Shown here: in pieces, positions 40,981-50,131 of the stretch
Position numbering within the stretch: position 1 is the first letter of the stretch
Layout: each line of letters begins with the position of its first letter
Assembly (NCBI GenBank): GCA_017410365.1
Contig: JAFQQY010000037.1
Location: 62,001 to 126,000, forward strand
Reading direction: 5' to 3'
Length of the DNA stretch: 64,000 nucleotides
Source: Prevotella sp.
Lineage (GTDB): Bacteria; Bacteroidota; Bacteroidia; Bacteroidales; Bacteroidaceae
Notes under the pieces: generated by a model
Seen by the model: only the letters and a program-made list of their open reading frames with translations
Told to the model about the DNA's origin: nothing
Database searches by the model: none
Made by a program: the position numbers and the translations under genes

Positions 40981-41903
40981 AATTTGACCTCAACGGCGAA
41001 ACCAGAGGCGACTACTTTGTTTCGCATGAGATGAAAAAGGTGTGGCAAGTGGAGATGGACCTGCTTGACCAGTTGCTCAAGGTATGCCAGGAACACAATC
41101 TGAGATGCTGGGTTGACGGCGGTTCGCTGCTTGGCGCAGTACGCCACAAGGGGTTCATACCTTGGGATGACGATATTGATGTGTGCATGCCACGACCAGA
41201 CTACGACCGACTCATAGAGATTGCTCCTGACTGTTTCAAAGAACCATATAAGTTGCAGTCGGCTTATACCGAGACCGACTACTTTGCCGGTCATGCACAA
41301 CTGAGAAACAGCAACACCACAGGCATCAGACCAAGTGCCTGCTTCAACCCTTTCAACCAAGGCATATTCATTGACATCTTTGTAATGGACGGCGTACCAA
41401 CAGACGAAGAGAAGCGTAAGAACGCAAAAAAAGCAATAAGAAAGACCACACGATTCCTGAAATCTAAGAATACAAATATTCTCTATTCCGGACGATTGAC
41501 ACTCATATTCAGAAAACTATACTGTAAATATAAGGTTTGCAAATTGGGATGGGCAAACATCTTCCGCAAAGCAGAAGACATGCTGAGAGAAACTCCTTTC
41601 GACCAAAGCGATAATGTGGCAGAGATATCGTTCAGCGGATATGATGTTGTACTTGACAGGCATATCTTCGACGAAACAGTGTGGCTGGACTTCGAAACAA
41701 TGAAGGTTCCTGCCCCTGCAGGATATGACAAACTGCTTAGAACACAGTACGGCGACAACTACATGACTCCGCTGAAGGCTCCATCATATCACGGCGAGGT
41801 AATCTTCGACACCGAGCGCAGTTATCGCGATGTGATAGAGGATGTAAGAAGGGATTTCAAGCGGAATGCGTGGAAAAGATTATTCCGCAAGGTTAAAGCA
41901 TAA
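40977..41903 (+). CDS. LicD-family phosphotransferase 2
   Basis: 308 residues. Same core as the previous gene: EHNLRCWVDGGSLLGAVRHK, GFIPWDDDIDVCMPRPDYDR, LRNSNTTGIRP and GIFIDIFVMDGVP. Pairs with the first LicD through a 4-base overlap. It likely decorates lipopolysaccharide or capsule residues, with the headgroup supplied by the LicC-like protein (family knowledge plus context). Confidence 0.9.
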   Translation: MKFDLNGETRGDYFVSHEMKKVWQVEMDLLDQLLKVCQEHNLRCWVDGGSLLGAVRHKGFIPWDDDIDVCMPRPDYDRLIEIAPDCFKEPYKLQSAYTETDYFAGHAQLRNSNTTGIRPSACFNPFNQGIFIDIFVMDGVPTDEEKRKNAKKAIRKTTRFLKSKNTNILYSGRLTLIFRKLYCKYKVCKLGWANIFRKAEDMLRETPFDQSDNVAEISFSGYDVVLDRHIFDETVWLDFETMKVPAPAGYDKLLRTQYGDNYMTPLKAPSYHGEVIFDTERSYRDVIEDVRRDFKRNAWKRLFRKVKA

Positions 41904-41921
41904 AGATACAGAATCATTCTT

Positions 41922-42632
41922 ATGAGAATTACTATCGACAATAGTTTCTTGAAATATTCAGATTTCATAAATAAAATCCCTTCTATGATTGACTCTGGAG
42001 AAGGAGATGTTATTTATGACAAGCGAAATAAGATTGTTAGATTCTCATACGACAATAGAACCTTTATTGTAAAAAAATACAAGAAAGTAAACTTCATACA
42101 ACAGATTGCTTATTCATTCTTTTGCAAATCAAAGGCTGAAAGAGCATTTGAATATGCAGAGAGGTATAAACAATTAGGCATAGCCACACCGCAGCGCATT
42201 GCGTATATGGAGCATAAAAGCATGGGTATGTTCTCCATAGGCTACTTTGTCTGCGAAGAATCGGAAGGCACAGAATGCCACTTGCTTCTCAGGGAAGTGA
42301 AAGACTATGACAAGAGTTTAGCCGAGATGGTTACTGACTATATTCTACTGATGCACAGCAAGGGAATACTTCACGGCGACCTAAACCTGTCTAACTTCCT
42401 GTATGCAGACGGGCACCTGACAATGATTGACATCAACAGAACACAATTCCGTGACGGTATGCCAACAGACGCTGAATGCCTTAACAACATGGTCAGACTG
42501 ACTCACCGCAAAGATTTGTATGAGTATCTCATAGGAAGTTATGCAAGAAAACGCAAATGGGATGTCGGCAACACCGTAAAGATTGCCAACAAACTATTAT
42601 ACAAATTCGAGCATAGAAAGTTCAGATTATAA
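41922..42632 (+). CDS. Kdo/lipopolysaccharide-kinase-like protein
   Basis: 236 residues. A small protein-kinase-like fold: FIVKKYKKVNFIQQ (phosphate-binding Lys), catalytic ILLMHSKGILHGDLNLSNFL (H-G-D-x-x-x-x-N) and LTMIDINRTQF (D of the D-F-G equivalent). Such kinases phosphorylate Kdo or other LPS core sugars. It closes the plus-strand surface operon, 18 bases after LicD 2, and overlaps the converging glycosyltransferase gene by 6 bases. Confidence 0.78.
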   Translation: MRITIDNSFLKYSDFINKIPSMIDSGEGDVIYDKRNKIVRFSYDNRTFIVKKYKKVNFIQQIAYSFFCKSKAERAFEYAERYKQLGIATPQRIAYMEHKSMGMFSIGYFVCEESEGTECHLLLREVKDYDKSLAEMVTDYILLMHSKGILHGDLNLSNFLYADGHLTMIDINRTQFRDGMPTDAECLNNMVRLTHRKDLYEYLIGSYARKRKWDVGNTVKIANKLLYKFEHRKFRL

Positions 42633-43655
42633 TGCTTCTATTGCTTTTGTAACAGCAGTCTTGAGAAAATCTCCATTTCTTAATCTATCGCTTACACGCA
42701 TAACATTATTGCGCAATTCGGCCATTCTGGTTGGTGTAATAGAAGATAGTTTTTCATCAAGTTCCTCAAGACTTTCAATACAAAATCCTATATCTTCCTT
42801 CTCTATTATAGAAGCAACCGCAGCATGCTTCCAAATGATAATAGGCAAGCCTGCACGAATATAGAAAGAAACTTTATGAGGACTGTTAAAACGCAAGTAT
42901 TCACCAAAATTTCCGGTACAGTTGTCCAATGAATCACCATCCCATACAAGTCCGAAATCACCCTCTACATTCTCAATAAACTCATCAGCTGGTGTAAATG
43001 AATGGAATATGATATTATCGTTATCCTTCATTGACGACAATCCGCTACGATTACCGTATATATGCAATTCATAAGAAAGCTTACATTCTGCCATTTGCAA
43101 AAGAAACGAATTCTTGCGCATTGCTAAGGCTCCTGCATAAACGAGCCTGTGTTTATCGTTAGTCTGATTATGCAACTGGGCGGCAGACTTTGAACGATAG
43201 TCAAACAATCCTAATTGTCCTGTTGGATTGCTGTATCCGTTGCTAACAAGCCAGTCTCTCATTATAGAGTTTGAAGCAATAACATAATCAGCATGCATTA
43301 ACCTTGATATCTCTTTCTCTACTGTCAACTTCTTTCGTCTGAATGAACCCAAATCGTGAATCAAAGCAACGGTTTTGGCTTTGCGCAAATGGGCATAGTT
43401 GCAAAGAAAAGAAAAGTATTTCTTTACAGGATATTGTAGCAGCACAACATCACCTTTTCTTATAGAAAAAAGATACTTGATTACACCCGACAGGTCAAGA
43501 AAGAAAGTAAGCACCTTACTTGTATAGTATGTGCGCTTTAATCCTAAATTGACTGCACCCATCAATTCTAATGTATCTTCATTATCTGTCTTTGCCTTGT
43601 TACCAGAAGTATCAACATTTCTATAGTTTCTGGTCAAATAACATAATCTGCTCAT
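42627..43655 (-). CDS. Glycosyltransferase, probable galactofuranosyltransferase
   Basis: 342 residues. GT-B type: VVLLQYPVKKYFSFLC, VALIHDLGSFRRKKL (H-D-L), ADYVIASNSIMRDWLV, RLVYAGALAMRKNSF and FGLVWDGDSLDNC, FNSPHKVSFYIRAGLPIIIW. The H-D-L and W-D-G-x-S patterns resemble bacterial galactofuranosyltransferases such as WbbI. UDP-galactopyranose mutase, which makes the donor, is the gene just upstream (6-base gap), supporting this reading. Acceptor sugar unknown. Confidence 0.72.
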   Translation of the reverse strand: MSRLCYLTRNYRNVDTSGNKAKTDNEDTLELMGAVNLGLKRTYYTSKVLTFFLDLSGVIKYLFSIRKGDVVLLQYPVKKYFSFLCNYAHLRKAKTVALIHDLGSFRRKKLTVEKEISRLMHADYVIASNSIMRDWLVSNGYSNPTGQLGLFDYRSKSAAQLHNQTNDKHRLVYAGALAMRKNSFLLQMAECKLSYELHIYGNRSGLSSMKDNDNIIFHSFTPADEFIENVEGDFGLVWDGDSLDNCTGNFGEYLRFNSPHKVSFYIRAGLPIIIWKHAAVASIIEKEDIGFCIESLEELDEKLSSITPTRMAELRNNVMRVSDRLRNGDFLKTAVTKAIEAL

Positions 43656-43661
43656 ATTATT

Positions 43662-44801
43662 CTACTCCCATATTGACATTACTTTTTCAACAATCGGCGC
43701 CATATCATAATACTTATACTCGGCCAATCGCCCACCAAAAATCACATTCTTTTCTAATGAAGCCAAAGCATGATATTTCTCATACAGTTCATTATTATAA
43801 TCGTCGTTAATTGGATAGTATGGTTCTATGCCCTCTGTCCATTCCGTGCTGTACTCCCTGCTGACAACAGTTTTGGGATTTTTGTCTACCTCTTGTCCGA
43901 ACAATTCGAAATGCTTATGTTCGATACTTCTGGTGAACAACACATCCTTATCTGTATAATTAACTACGGCATTGCCTTGATAATTACTCTTGTCGTATAT
44001 ATTATGCTCGAAATATACAGAGCGATATTGCAATTTACCAAAGCGATAATCATAGAATTCGTCTATCTTGCCAGTAAACACAATTGTTTCTGCCTGCTCT
44101 TCCCAATAACTGCGATTATCAAAGAAATCTGTATCGGTCATTGTTTCTATCCCATCAAGCAAGCCATTGATGAGAATATTATACCCTCCTATTGGAATAC
44201 CTTGGTAGCGGTCGTTGAAATAGTTGTTGTCGAAAACAAAACGCAATGGCAATCTCTTAATAATAAAGGCAGGCAGTTCACTGCACTTTCGTCCCCACTG
44301 CTTCTCGGTATATCCCTTTATCAATATTTCATATATATCCCTACCCACAAGCAGCAGCGCTTGCTCTTCAAGATTGCGAGGTTCTTTAGTCCCACTAGCC
44401 TCCAACAGCGCCAACGCTTCCGCGCGTTGCTCCTCTATCTTTGCACTGGCTTCTTCTGGAGTAACCACTCCCCACATCCTGTTGAAAGTATTCATATTAA
44501 AAGGCAGATTATACAAAACACCTTTGTAGTTGGCAACTGGAGAATTAGTATATCTATTGAACTCGACTATACTGTTCACAAATTGCCATACCTTCTTGTT
44601 GTTTGTATGGAAAATATGAGCTCCGTACTTATGAACATTTATACCTTCTACCTGCTCGCAATACAGATTGCCACCAAGATGATTTCGTTTGTCTATTACC
44701 AAGCATTTCTTATTATGCAATTTGGCAAAGTAGGCAAAAGTGGCTCCATAAAGACCACTGCCTACTATCAGGTAGTCATATTTTCTTACCTTTTTCTCCA
44801 T
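43662..44801 (-). CDS. glf: UDP-galactopyranose mutase
   Basis: 379 residues. FAD-binding YDYLIVGSGLYGATFAYFA at the start, CLVIDKRNHLGGNLYCE, KYGAHIFHTNNKKVWQFVN, and GYTEKQWGRKCSELPAFIIK, all signatures of Glf. It converts UDP-galactopyranose to UDP-galactofuranose for cell-surface glycans. Length is normal. The start ATG is 33 bases after the acyltransferase stop, and it co-transcribes with the galactofuranosyltransferase. Confidence 0.95.
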   Translation of the reverse strand: MEKKVRKYDYLIVGSGLYGATFAYFAKLHNKKCLVIDKRNHLGGNLYCEQVEGINVHKYGAHIFHTNNKKVWQFVNSIVEFNRYTNSPVANYKGVLYNLPFNMNTFNRMWGVVTPEEASAKIEEQRAEALALLEASGTKEPRNLEEQALLLVGRDIYEILIKGYTEKQWGRKCSELPAFIIKRLPLRFVFDNNYFNDRYQGIPIGGYNILINGLLDGIETMTDTDFFDNRSYWEEQAETIVFTGKIDEFYDYRFGKLQYRSVYFEHNIYDKSNYQGNAVVNYTDKDVLFTRSIEHKHFELFGQEVDKNPKTVVSREYSTEWTEGIEPYYPINDDYNNELYEKYHALASLEKNVIFGGRLAEYKYYDMAPIVEKVMSIWE

Positions 44802-44834
44802 ATATATCCTTCTGAAAGAATAATCAAATGAATA

Positions 44835-45782
44835 TCATTTCTGTTCTGCATCCTTAGTCTTCGAATCGGTATTTCCAAAACGCCTGTCAAACTCATCACG
44901 CGTACGTTTCCATCTGTTGTGTGTCCATAGATAGAAGACCGGCTGCTTGTTTATGGTTTCCTCAAGCATCTTGAAGAAGCGTGTTGTCACCTCATGCTCC
45001 GGCAACGACGGTGCCTCGCGCGTGATGAGCTTGAACGTGCAGATATACTTGCCTCGCTTAGGGCGCTGCATCTCTACATAGAACACGGCATCGTTCATCT
45101 TGCGCATGATACGCTCGCCACCGGTAAACACCGGCGTGTCCTGATTGAGGAACGGCAGCCACAGATGTATGTTGTTCCACTTTGGAGTCTGGTCACTGAT
45201 ATATCCAAAGAGATAGTTCTTCTTCTCTTTCTTATACGTCACCAGATAGCGGAGAATATCCTTCTTCGGAATGCACACGCCACCCTGTGCCGAACGGATG
45301 TCGATGAACAGGCGGTCGAAGGCATCGTTGTATAGCGGATGATAAATCAGTCCCATCACAGCCTCTGGATACTGGCGGAAGGCGAGTCCTGTTGCCGACA
45401 GCCACTCCCAGTTGCAGTAGTGGCCCAATATGGCGGCACAGTTCTGTCCCTCACTGAAGCATTGTTCCATCTGTTCCACGTTTCTGAACTCGATGTGCTT
45501 AAGCAATGTCTTCTTGCTTATGCTCAACAGTTTTACGGTCTCATTGAAGTAGTCGCATAACCAGTGGTAGAACTCCTTCTCTATCTTCAGCAGTTCCTTC
45601 TCGCTCTTGTCAGGAAAACTGTTCCTTAGATTCTTGCGCACCACCTTCTTGCGGTAGCCCACAATACTATATACTATAAAAAACTGAATATCTGAAAATA
45701 CATATAATACCCGCAGCGGCAGAAGCGATACGAGATAGAATATGGGATAGATGATATAATATAATACTTTGTCCATTGTCAT
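44835..45782 (-). CDS. LpxL/HtrB-like lysophospholipid acyltransferase
   Basis: 315 residues, with an N-terminal membrane helix (LYYIIYPIFYLVSLLPL). H-x4-E acyltransferase motif in AILGHYCNWEW (~130), then GLIYHPLYNDAFDRLF, and a conserved R-S-A-Q-G-G segment. It adds a secondary acyl chain to lipid A precursors on the inner membrane. The start overlaps the LtaS-like gene stop by 4 bases (ATGA). MsbA-like flippase and LtaS-like genes upstream make a lipid A/envelope cluster. Confidence 0.88.
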   Translation of the reverse strand: MTMDKVLYYIIYPIFYLVSLLPLRVLYVFSDIQFFIVYSIVGYRKKVVRKNLRNSFPDKSEKELLKIEKEFYHWLCDYFNETVKLLSISKKTLLKHIEFRNVEQMEQCFSEGQNCAAILGHYCNWEWLSATGLAFRQYPEAVMGLIYHPLYNDAFDRLFIDIRSAQGGVCIPKKDILRYLVTYKKEKKNYLFGYISDQTPKWNNIHLWLPFLNQDTPVFTGGERIMRKMNDAVFYVEMQRPKRGKYICTFKLITREAPSLPEHEVTTRFFKMLEETINKQPVFYLWTHNRWKRTRDEFDRRFGNTDSKTKDAEQK

Positions 45783-47608
45783 CGTTGTTTTAGGTCTGTT
45801 GCTGTTACTTGCAGAATGGCCTTGTTCAGGCGTTCCATCCTTTCCGACTCGTTGCTCTTCTCCACTATGAACATCGAGGCATCAAAGTCGTAGAGGATAT
45901 ATCCTGTTGAGTCAATCATCAGTTGCGCATTGTTATAATTATGAACGGCAAACGGTTTCCGGTAGGTCTTGCTCAACACGTCGCGACTGAACTGGAAATC
46001 ATCGTGCGGCAGGTGCATCTGTCCCAGCAACGTGGCTGCAAGATCGGTCTGATTGCATATCGTCTCTATGCGGCGCGGTTCCTTCACTACCCCACCCAAC
46101 CAAAGCATCGGTATCTGATTCTTCAGAGGATTGGTGTTGTCCATGCCTTTATGCGAAATGCTGTGGTCTGGCAGAAGTATCACAAGTGTGTTGTCCCAAG
46201 CCTCCGATGCTTTCAGCTTGCTTATGAAATCGCCTATGCACTGGTCAAGATAGCAGAAGGCATTCTCTATCTTGTTGTCGAGTTTCTGCAGCGGCACATC
46301 CCACGGTTCATGACTCGACAGCGTTGAGTAGCCTATGAGGAACGGTTTGCTTTTATCTGCCGTTTCTATAAGCGATGTCAGCGTACCGAAGGTGATGTCG
46401 TCGCGCACGCCCCACTGTGCCGTCTTGCGTTCCTCACTGCTATAGTCGTCCATACTTATCAGGCGCTGCCACCCCGTTCCTATAAGATAGCCTTTCATAT
46501 TGGTGAAGTTGATGTCGCCACCATAGAGATAAGTAGTTGAATACCCTTCAGCCTGCAATGTCTTTGCTATCGACGGCATGGTGCGGCTCTTCTCTGGCAT
46601 CTTCATAACCGACGAAGCAGGGAACGACGGGTAACCGCTCAACGTACAGAGCGTGCCGCGGTCGGTGCGCCATGAGTTGGCATAGCAGCGGGTGAAGAAC
46701 ACTCCCTCCTTTGACAGACCGTTCAGGTTTGGCATAATGTCGGTCCTACCGCCCAGTTCTGTAAACACCGCTCCACAACTCTCCAGCAGTATCACCACCA
46801 CATTGGGCCTGTCGGTGGTCAGCAGAGTGTCACAGTCGATGCTCTCCGTTGTGTATGCCCCTTCTATTATCCTTTCACATTCGTCGGCGTCAAAGAAGTC
46901 GTATCCCTCCACCTCATCACTGGTATGGCCGAACGAAGAAAGGAAACTGAACACGGGATTGACAGCAGAATGGTTGAGAAACTGGTTCTGCGAGAAGAAC
47001 ACCTGCCCGATGTTCGTTGTCGATTCACCCAGTCCGCCCCTGATGCCGATAACCATCAGCGACATCATCACTACATAAACAATCGTCTCTGTAATCCTTC
47101 TGTTGCCCTTTTTGCCTGGCAATAGATAAGAATAGAGTTTGCAGATTACTAATGCCACGACCACTATCAGCAACAGCCTTATCAGCAGATAGCTCCACGA
47201 TACACTTGCTGTTATTCCCTCGGGCTGCTCCAGATACTGCATCACCGAGGCGTTAAGCTTAAAGCCCCAGAAGGGATACAAACTGGTATCGGCAACAAAG
47301 GCCAACGCCAAGGCTATGGCAATTATCAGATAGTAGATTCTTAGTACGTTAAGCAATACCTTACCTTGCCACCATACGGAAACCATTGTTGCAAGAAAGG
47401 GTATAATGATAAGGTATAGCGCTGTTGAGAGATCGAGCGAGAGTCCGCTGCTGATGACATCTGCCACATCGCCAGCCGCAAACGGGTGGTCGGTGGCGTT
47501 GCAAACCATGAACACCACCTTGGCGATGATGAATATCAGCACCGTCAACAGGTAGAACTTTATCAAATATAACACTCGCTGTCTCATTCTTTCATATTTT
47601 TCTCCCAT
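45779..47608 (-). CDS. LTA synthase/sulfatase-superfamily membrane phosphotransferase
   Basis: 609 residues. Four to five N-terminal membrane helices (to ~190), then an extracytoplasmic alkaline-phosphatase-fold domain: VVILLESCGAVF (metal site E), SWRTDRGTLCTLSGYPS with the nucleophile Thr in the R-T-D-R-G-T-x-C region, WDNTLVILLPDHSISHKG and the D-H metal ligands. LtaS-type enzymes transfer phosphoglycerol or phosphoethanolamine to envelope glycolipids. The ATG at 47587 is an alternative start; the region between this and the MsbA gene holds a repeat. Confidence 0.85.
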   Translation of the reverse strand: MGEKYERMRQRVLYLIKFYLLTVLIFIIAKVVFMVCNATDHPFAAGDVADVISSGLSLDLSTALYLIIIPFLATMVSVWWQGKVLLNVLRIYYLIIAIALALAFVADTSLYPFWGFKLNASVMQYLEQPEGITASVSWSYLLIRLLLIVVVALVICKLYSYLLPGKKGNRRITETIVYVVMMSLMVIGIRGGLGESTTNIGQVFFSQNQFLNHSAVNPVFSFLSSFGHTSDEVEGYDFFDADECERIIEGAYTTESIDCDTLLTTDRPNVVVILLESCGAVFTELGGRTDIMPNLNGLSKEGVFFTRCYANSWRTDRGTLCTLSGYPSFPASSVMKMPEKSRTMPSIAKTLQAEGYSTTYLYGGDINFTNMKGYLIGTGWQRLISMDDYSSEERKTAQWGVRDDITFGTLTSLIETADKSKPFLIGYSTLSSHEPWDVPLQKLDNKIENAFCYLDQCIGDFISKLKASEAWDNTLVILLPDHSISHKGMDNTNPLKNQIPMLWLGGVVKEPRRIETICNQTDLAATLLGQMHLPHDDFQFSRDVLSKTYRKPFAVHNYNNAQLMIDSTGYILYDFDASMFIVEKSNESERMERLNKAILQVTATDLKQR

Positions 47609-47638
47609 CTCTTTCGGAGAGGGGTCGGGGGAGAGGTT
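47609..47638. repeat. GAGAGGGGTCGGGGGAGAGG repeat between LtaS-like and MsbA-like genes
   Basis: Related to the CCTCACCCC/CCCCTCTCC family. It fills the 30-base gap and reaches into the first codons of the LtaS-like gene. Confidence 0.5.
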
Positions 47639-49465
47639 TCACTTCTGCATATCATTCAACTTCTTATAATATCCATCAATAGCCACAAGCTGGTCGTGAG
47701 TGCCACGCTCCACTATCTCGCCCTCATGCAACACGCAAATCTCGTCGGCACTCTTGATGGTTGACAGGCGGTGGGCAATGGCCACGGTGGTGCGCGTCTT
47801 CATCAGTCGCTCCAGCGCATCCTGCACCAGTCGCTCGCTCTCAGTGTCAAGAGCCGATGTTGCCTCATCGAGGATAAGTATCGGCGGATTCTTCAGTATG
47901 GCTCTGGCAATGCTCACGCGCTGACGCTGACCGCCCGACAGTCTGCTACCTCTGTCGCCCACACATGTGTCGAAGCCCTTCTCTGTTTGCATGATAAAGT
48001 CATAGGCATTAGCTATGCGGGCAGCGTTGTCAATCTGCTCCTGTGTAGCATTCTCCACACCAAAGGCAATATTATTGCGGAAGGAGTCGTTGAAGAGTAT
48101 CGCCTCCTGGTTTACGTTGCCTATTAGTTGGCGCAGGTCGCGGATGCCAAGGTCGCGGATGTTGATTCCGTCGATGAGTATCTCGCCTTCCTGTACGTCG
48201 TAGTAGCGTGGTATCAAATCAACCAATGTCGATTTACCGCCACCGCTCTGTCCCACCAACGCAATGGTCTTGCCCTTCTCGATGGTGAGGTTGATATTGC
48301 GCAGAATCCACTTCTGGTCGTATTTGAACGACACGTTGCGGAACTCTATCTTCTCGCAGAACTCGCTGATATGTTTCGGATTATTTTTCTCCTTGATGAC
48401 GTTCTCTGCTTGCAATATCTTGTCTATGCGCTCCATCGACGCCAGACCCTTAGGTATATTGTAGCCAGCTTTAGAGAAGTCTTTCAGCGGCTGAATGATA
48501 CTGTAGAGTATCACCATGTAGTAGATGAATGTTGGTCCAGAGAGTGTCGAGTTGTTGAGCACCAGTATTCCTCCGAACCACAGCACGATGACAATCATCA
48601 CCGTACCCAAGAACTCGCTCATCGGGTGTGCCATCGACTGGCGTATGTTTACCTTCATCAGGTTGTTGCGGTAGTCACTGTTGATGTTGTCGAAGCGCTT
48701 GTTCATCTTGTCCTCGGCACAGAAAGCCTTGATGATGCGCAGTCCGCCCAGTGTTTCCTCCACCTGACTCATTGTGTCGCTCCATAGTTCTTGTGCCTTG
48801 ATAGAGCGCTGCTTCAGTTTTCTTCCAACGATGCCCATCACCCATCCCATTATAGGCACTATGATAATGGTGAAAAGCGTCAGTTCCCAACTGATGAAGA
48901 GCAGTGTAGAGAAATATGCAATAATGAGTATCGGATTCTTGAACAGCATATCGAGCGACGACATGATTGAGTTTTCCACCTCCTGCACATCACCGCTCAT
49001 GCGTGCAATGATGTCGCCCTTGCGCTCCTCACTGAAGAATGCCAGCGGCAGAGATGTTATCTTCTGGTAAATCTGGTTGCGTATGTCGCGCACCACACCT
49101 GTTCGGATAGGGATGATAGTTGCCGACGAAAGGAAGTAGGCTCCTGTTTTCAGGAATGTCATTACCGCCAGGAACACACCAATCAGCAACAGCGTTGTGG
49201 TCTGTCCCGTCTCTGCTATCAGTTCGCTGACGTAGTAGTTGAGGTTGTTCATCAGCACATCCTTGATGTCGCCCTCACTCAGAGCCATCATCCTTGTTGC
49301 CGTTTCTGCCTCACCTGTCTGGAACAGTATCTGCAAGATTGGTATCAATGCGGCGAAAGAGAATATGTTGAGTACTGCCGAGAGTATGTTGAACACCACC
49401 GACAGTACAAGGTATTTCTTGTATGGCGGTATGAATCGGCGCAGGATATTTAGAAATTCTTTCAT
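47639..49465 (-). CDS. MsbA-like ABC transporter (lipid flippase type)
   Basis: 608 residues: six-helix transmembrane domain (~20-335) and one ATP-binding domain (~360-600) with Walker A ALVGQSGGGKSTLVDLIPRY, Q-loop NVNQEAILFND, signature RLSGGQRQRVSIAR, Walker B ILILDEATSALD and the switch His in TTVAIAHRLSTI. A half-transporter that works as a homodimer, most likely flipping lipid A-core or another lipid-linked product across the inner membrane, as the next genes are envelope enzymes. Confidence 0.9.
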   Translation of the reverse strand: MKEFLNILRRFIPPYKKYLVLSVVFNILSAVLNIFSFAALIPILQILFQTGEAETATRMMALSEGDIKDVLMNNLNYYVSELIAETGQTTTLLLIGVFLAVMTFLKTGAYFLSSATIIPIRTGVVRDIRNQIYQKITSLPLAFFSEERKGDIIARMSGDVQEVENSIMSSLDMLFKNPILIIAYFSTLLFISWELTLFTIIIVPIMGWVMGIVGRKLKQRSIKAQELWSDTMSQVEETLGGLRIIKAFCAEDKMNKRFDNINSDYRNNLMKVNIRQSMAHPMSEFLGTVMIVIVLWFGGILVLNNSTLSGPTFIYYMVILYSIIQPLKDFSKAGYNIPKGLASMERIDKILQAENVIKEKNNPKHISEFCEKIEFRNVSFKYDQKWILRNINLTIEKGKTIALVGQSGGGKSTLVDLIPRYYDVQEGEILIDGINIRDLGIRDLRQLIGNVNQEAILFNDSFRNNIAFGVENATQEQIDNAARIANAYDFIMQTEKGFDTCVGDRGSRLSGGQRQRVSIARAILKNPPILILDEATSALDTESERLVQDALERLMKTRTTVAIAHRLSTIKSADEICVLHEGEIVERGTHDQLVAIDGYYKKLNDMQK

Positions 49466-49597
49466 CTATTCTATGGATTATTTTATTTTTATACTTTTCT
49501 TAGGATTATTGTTTATTCTAAGGATTTTGGGATTTTAAGGATTTATTATTCCTTGAAACTTATTTATTTTGATAGTTATTTAATCATTTGATATATT

Positions 49598-49984
49598 TTA
49601 TGGATTTTTATAATGGGTGTTTACTACTGCATGTATGTCATTGACTATATCATCTGTATTAAAATTAACCACATACCCCATTTCGCAATTAGTAAGTCTT
49701 AAATAGGTATATAGCTGCTTTTCAAAGAGTTTACGATATTCAACCACAGATTTCAGTTCCAATATAAGTTTATTGTCAACAATAATATCCAGTCTAAGGT
49801 CAGGACAAATAGCAACACCTTTATAATATACGGGTATTTGAACTTGACTTTTAACATCAAATCCATTATCTCGCAATTCCTTTATCATTGCTGCTTCGTA
49901 TATGCTTTCTAAAAGTCCTGGACCTAATTGGTTATAAACCTCATATATGCATCCAAGTATTTTATAAGTATATTTTCTGTCCAT
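49598..49984 (-). CDS. GxxExxY-type protein (PD-(D/E)xK-like)
   Basis: 128 residues. YEVYNQLGPGLLESIYEAAM carries the G-x-x-E-x-x-Y motif, and PDLRLDIIVDNKLILELKSV contains the D-x..E-x-K core of a PD-(D/E)xK-like fold. Proteins of this family are widespread in Bacteroidetes; nuclease activity is suspected but not known to me. It stands alone between the MsbA-like gene and tandem repeats. A region of AGGATT-type repeats (49470-49590) separates it from the transporter. Confidence 0.88.
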   Translation of the reverse strand: MDRKYTYKILGCIYEVYNQLGPGLLESIYEAAMIKELRDNGFDVKSQVQIPVYYKGVAICPDLRLDIIVDNKLILELKSVVEYRKLFEKQLYTYLRLTNCEMGYVVNFNTDDIVNDIHAVVNTHYKNP

Positions 49985-49999
49985 ATTAATATTTAAATC

Positions 50000-50131
50000 A
50001 AGAATCCCTTAAATCCCAGAATCCTTAGATAAAGAAACCAAGAAATCCCTTAAATCCCAGAATCCTTAGATAAAGAAACCAAGAAAATCCCTTAAATCCC
50101 AGAATCCTTAGATAAAGAAACCAAGAAATCC
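50000..50131. repeat. Three-copy 41-42 base tandem repeat downstream of miaB
   Basis: Unit ATCCCTTAAATCCCAGAATC-CTTAGATAAAGAAACCAAGAA at ~50004, 50045 and 50087, then a partial copy running to the miaB stop. Related CCTTAAATCCCAAAATCCTTAG units recur near 52770-52830 and 54420-54490. Not CRISPR: there are no distinct spacers. Confidence 0.85.

Noticed and set aside
50000..50131. Tandem repeats considered as a CRISPR array
   Set aside because: The whole 41-base unit repeats, with no unique spacers and no cas genes nearby.
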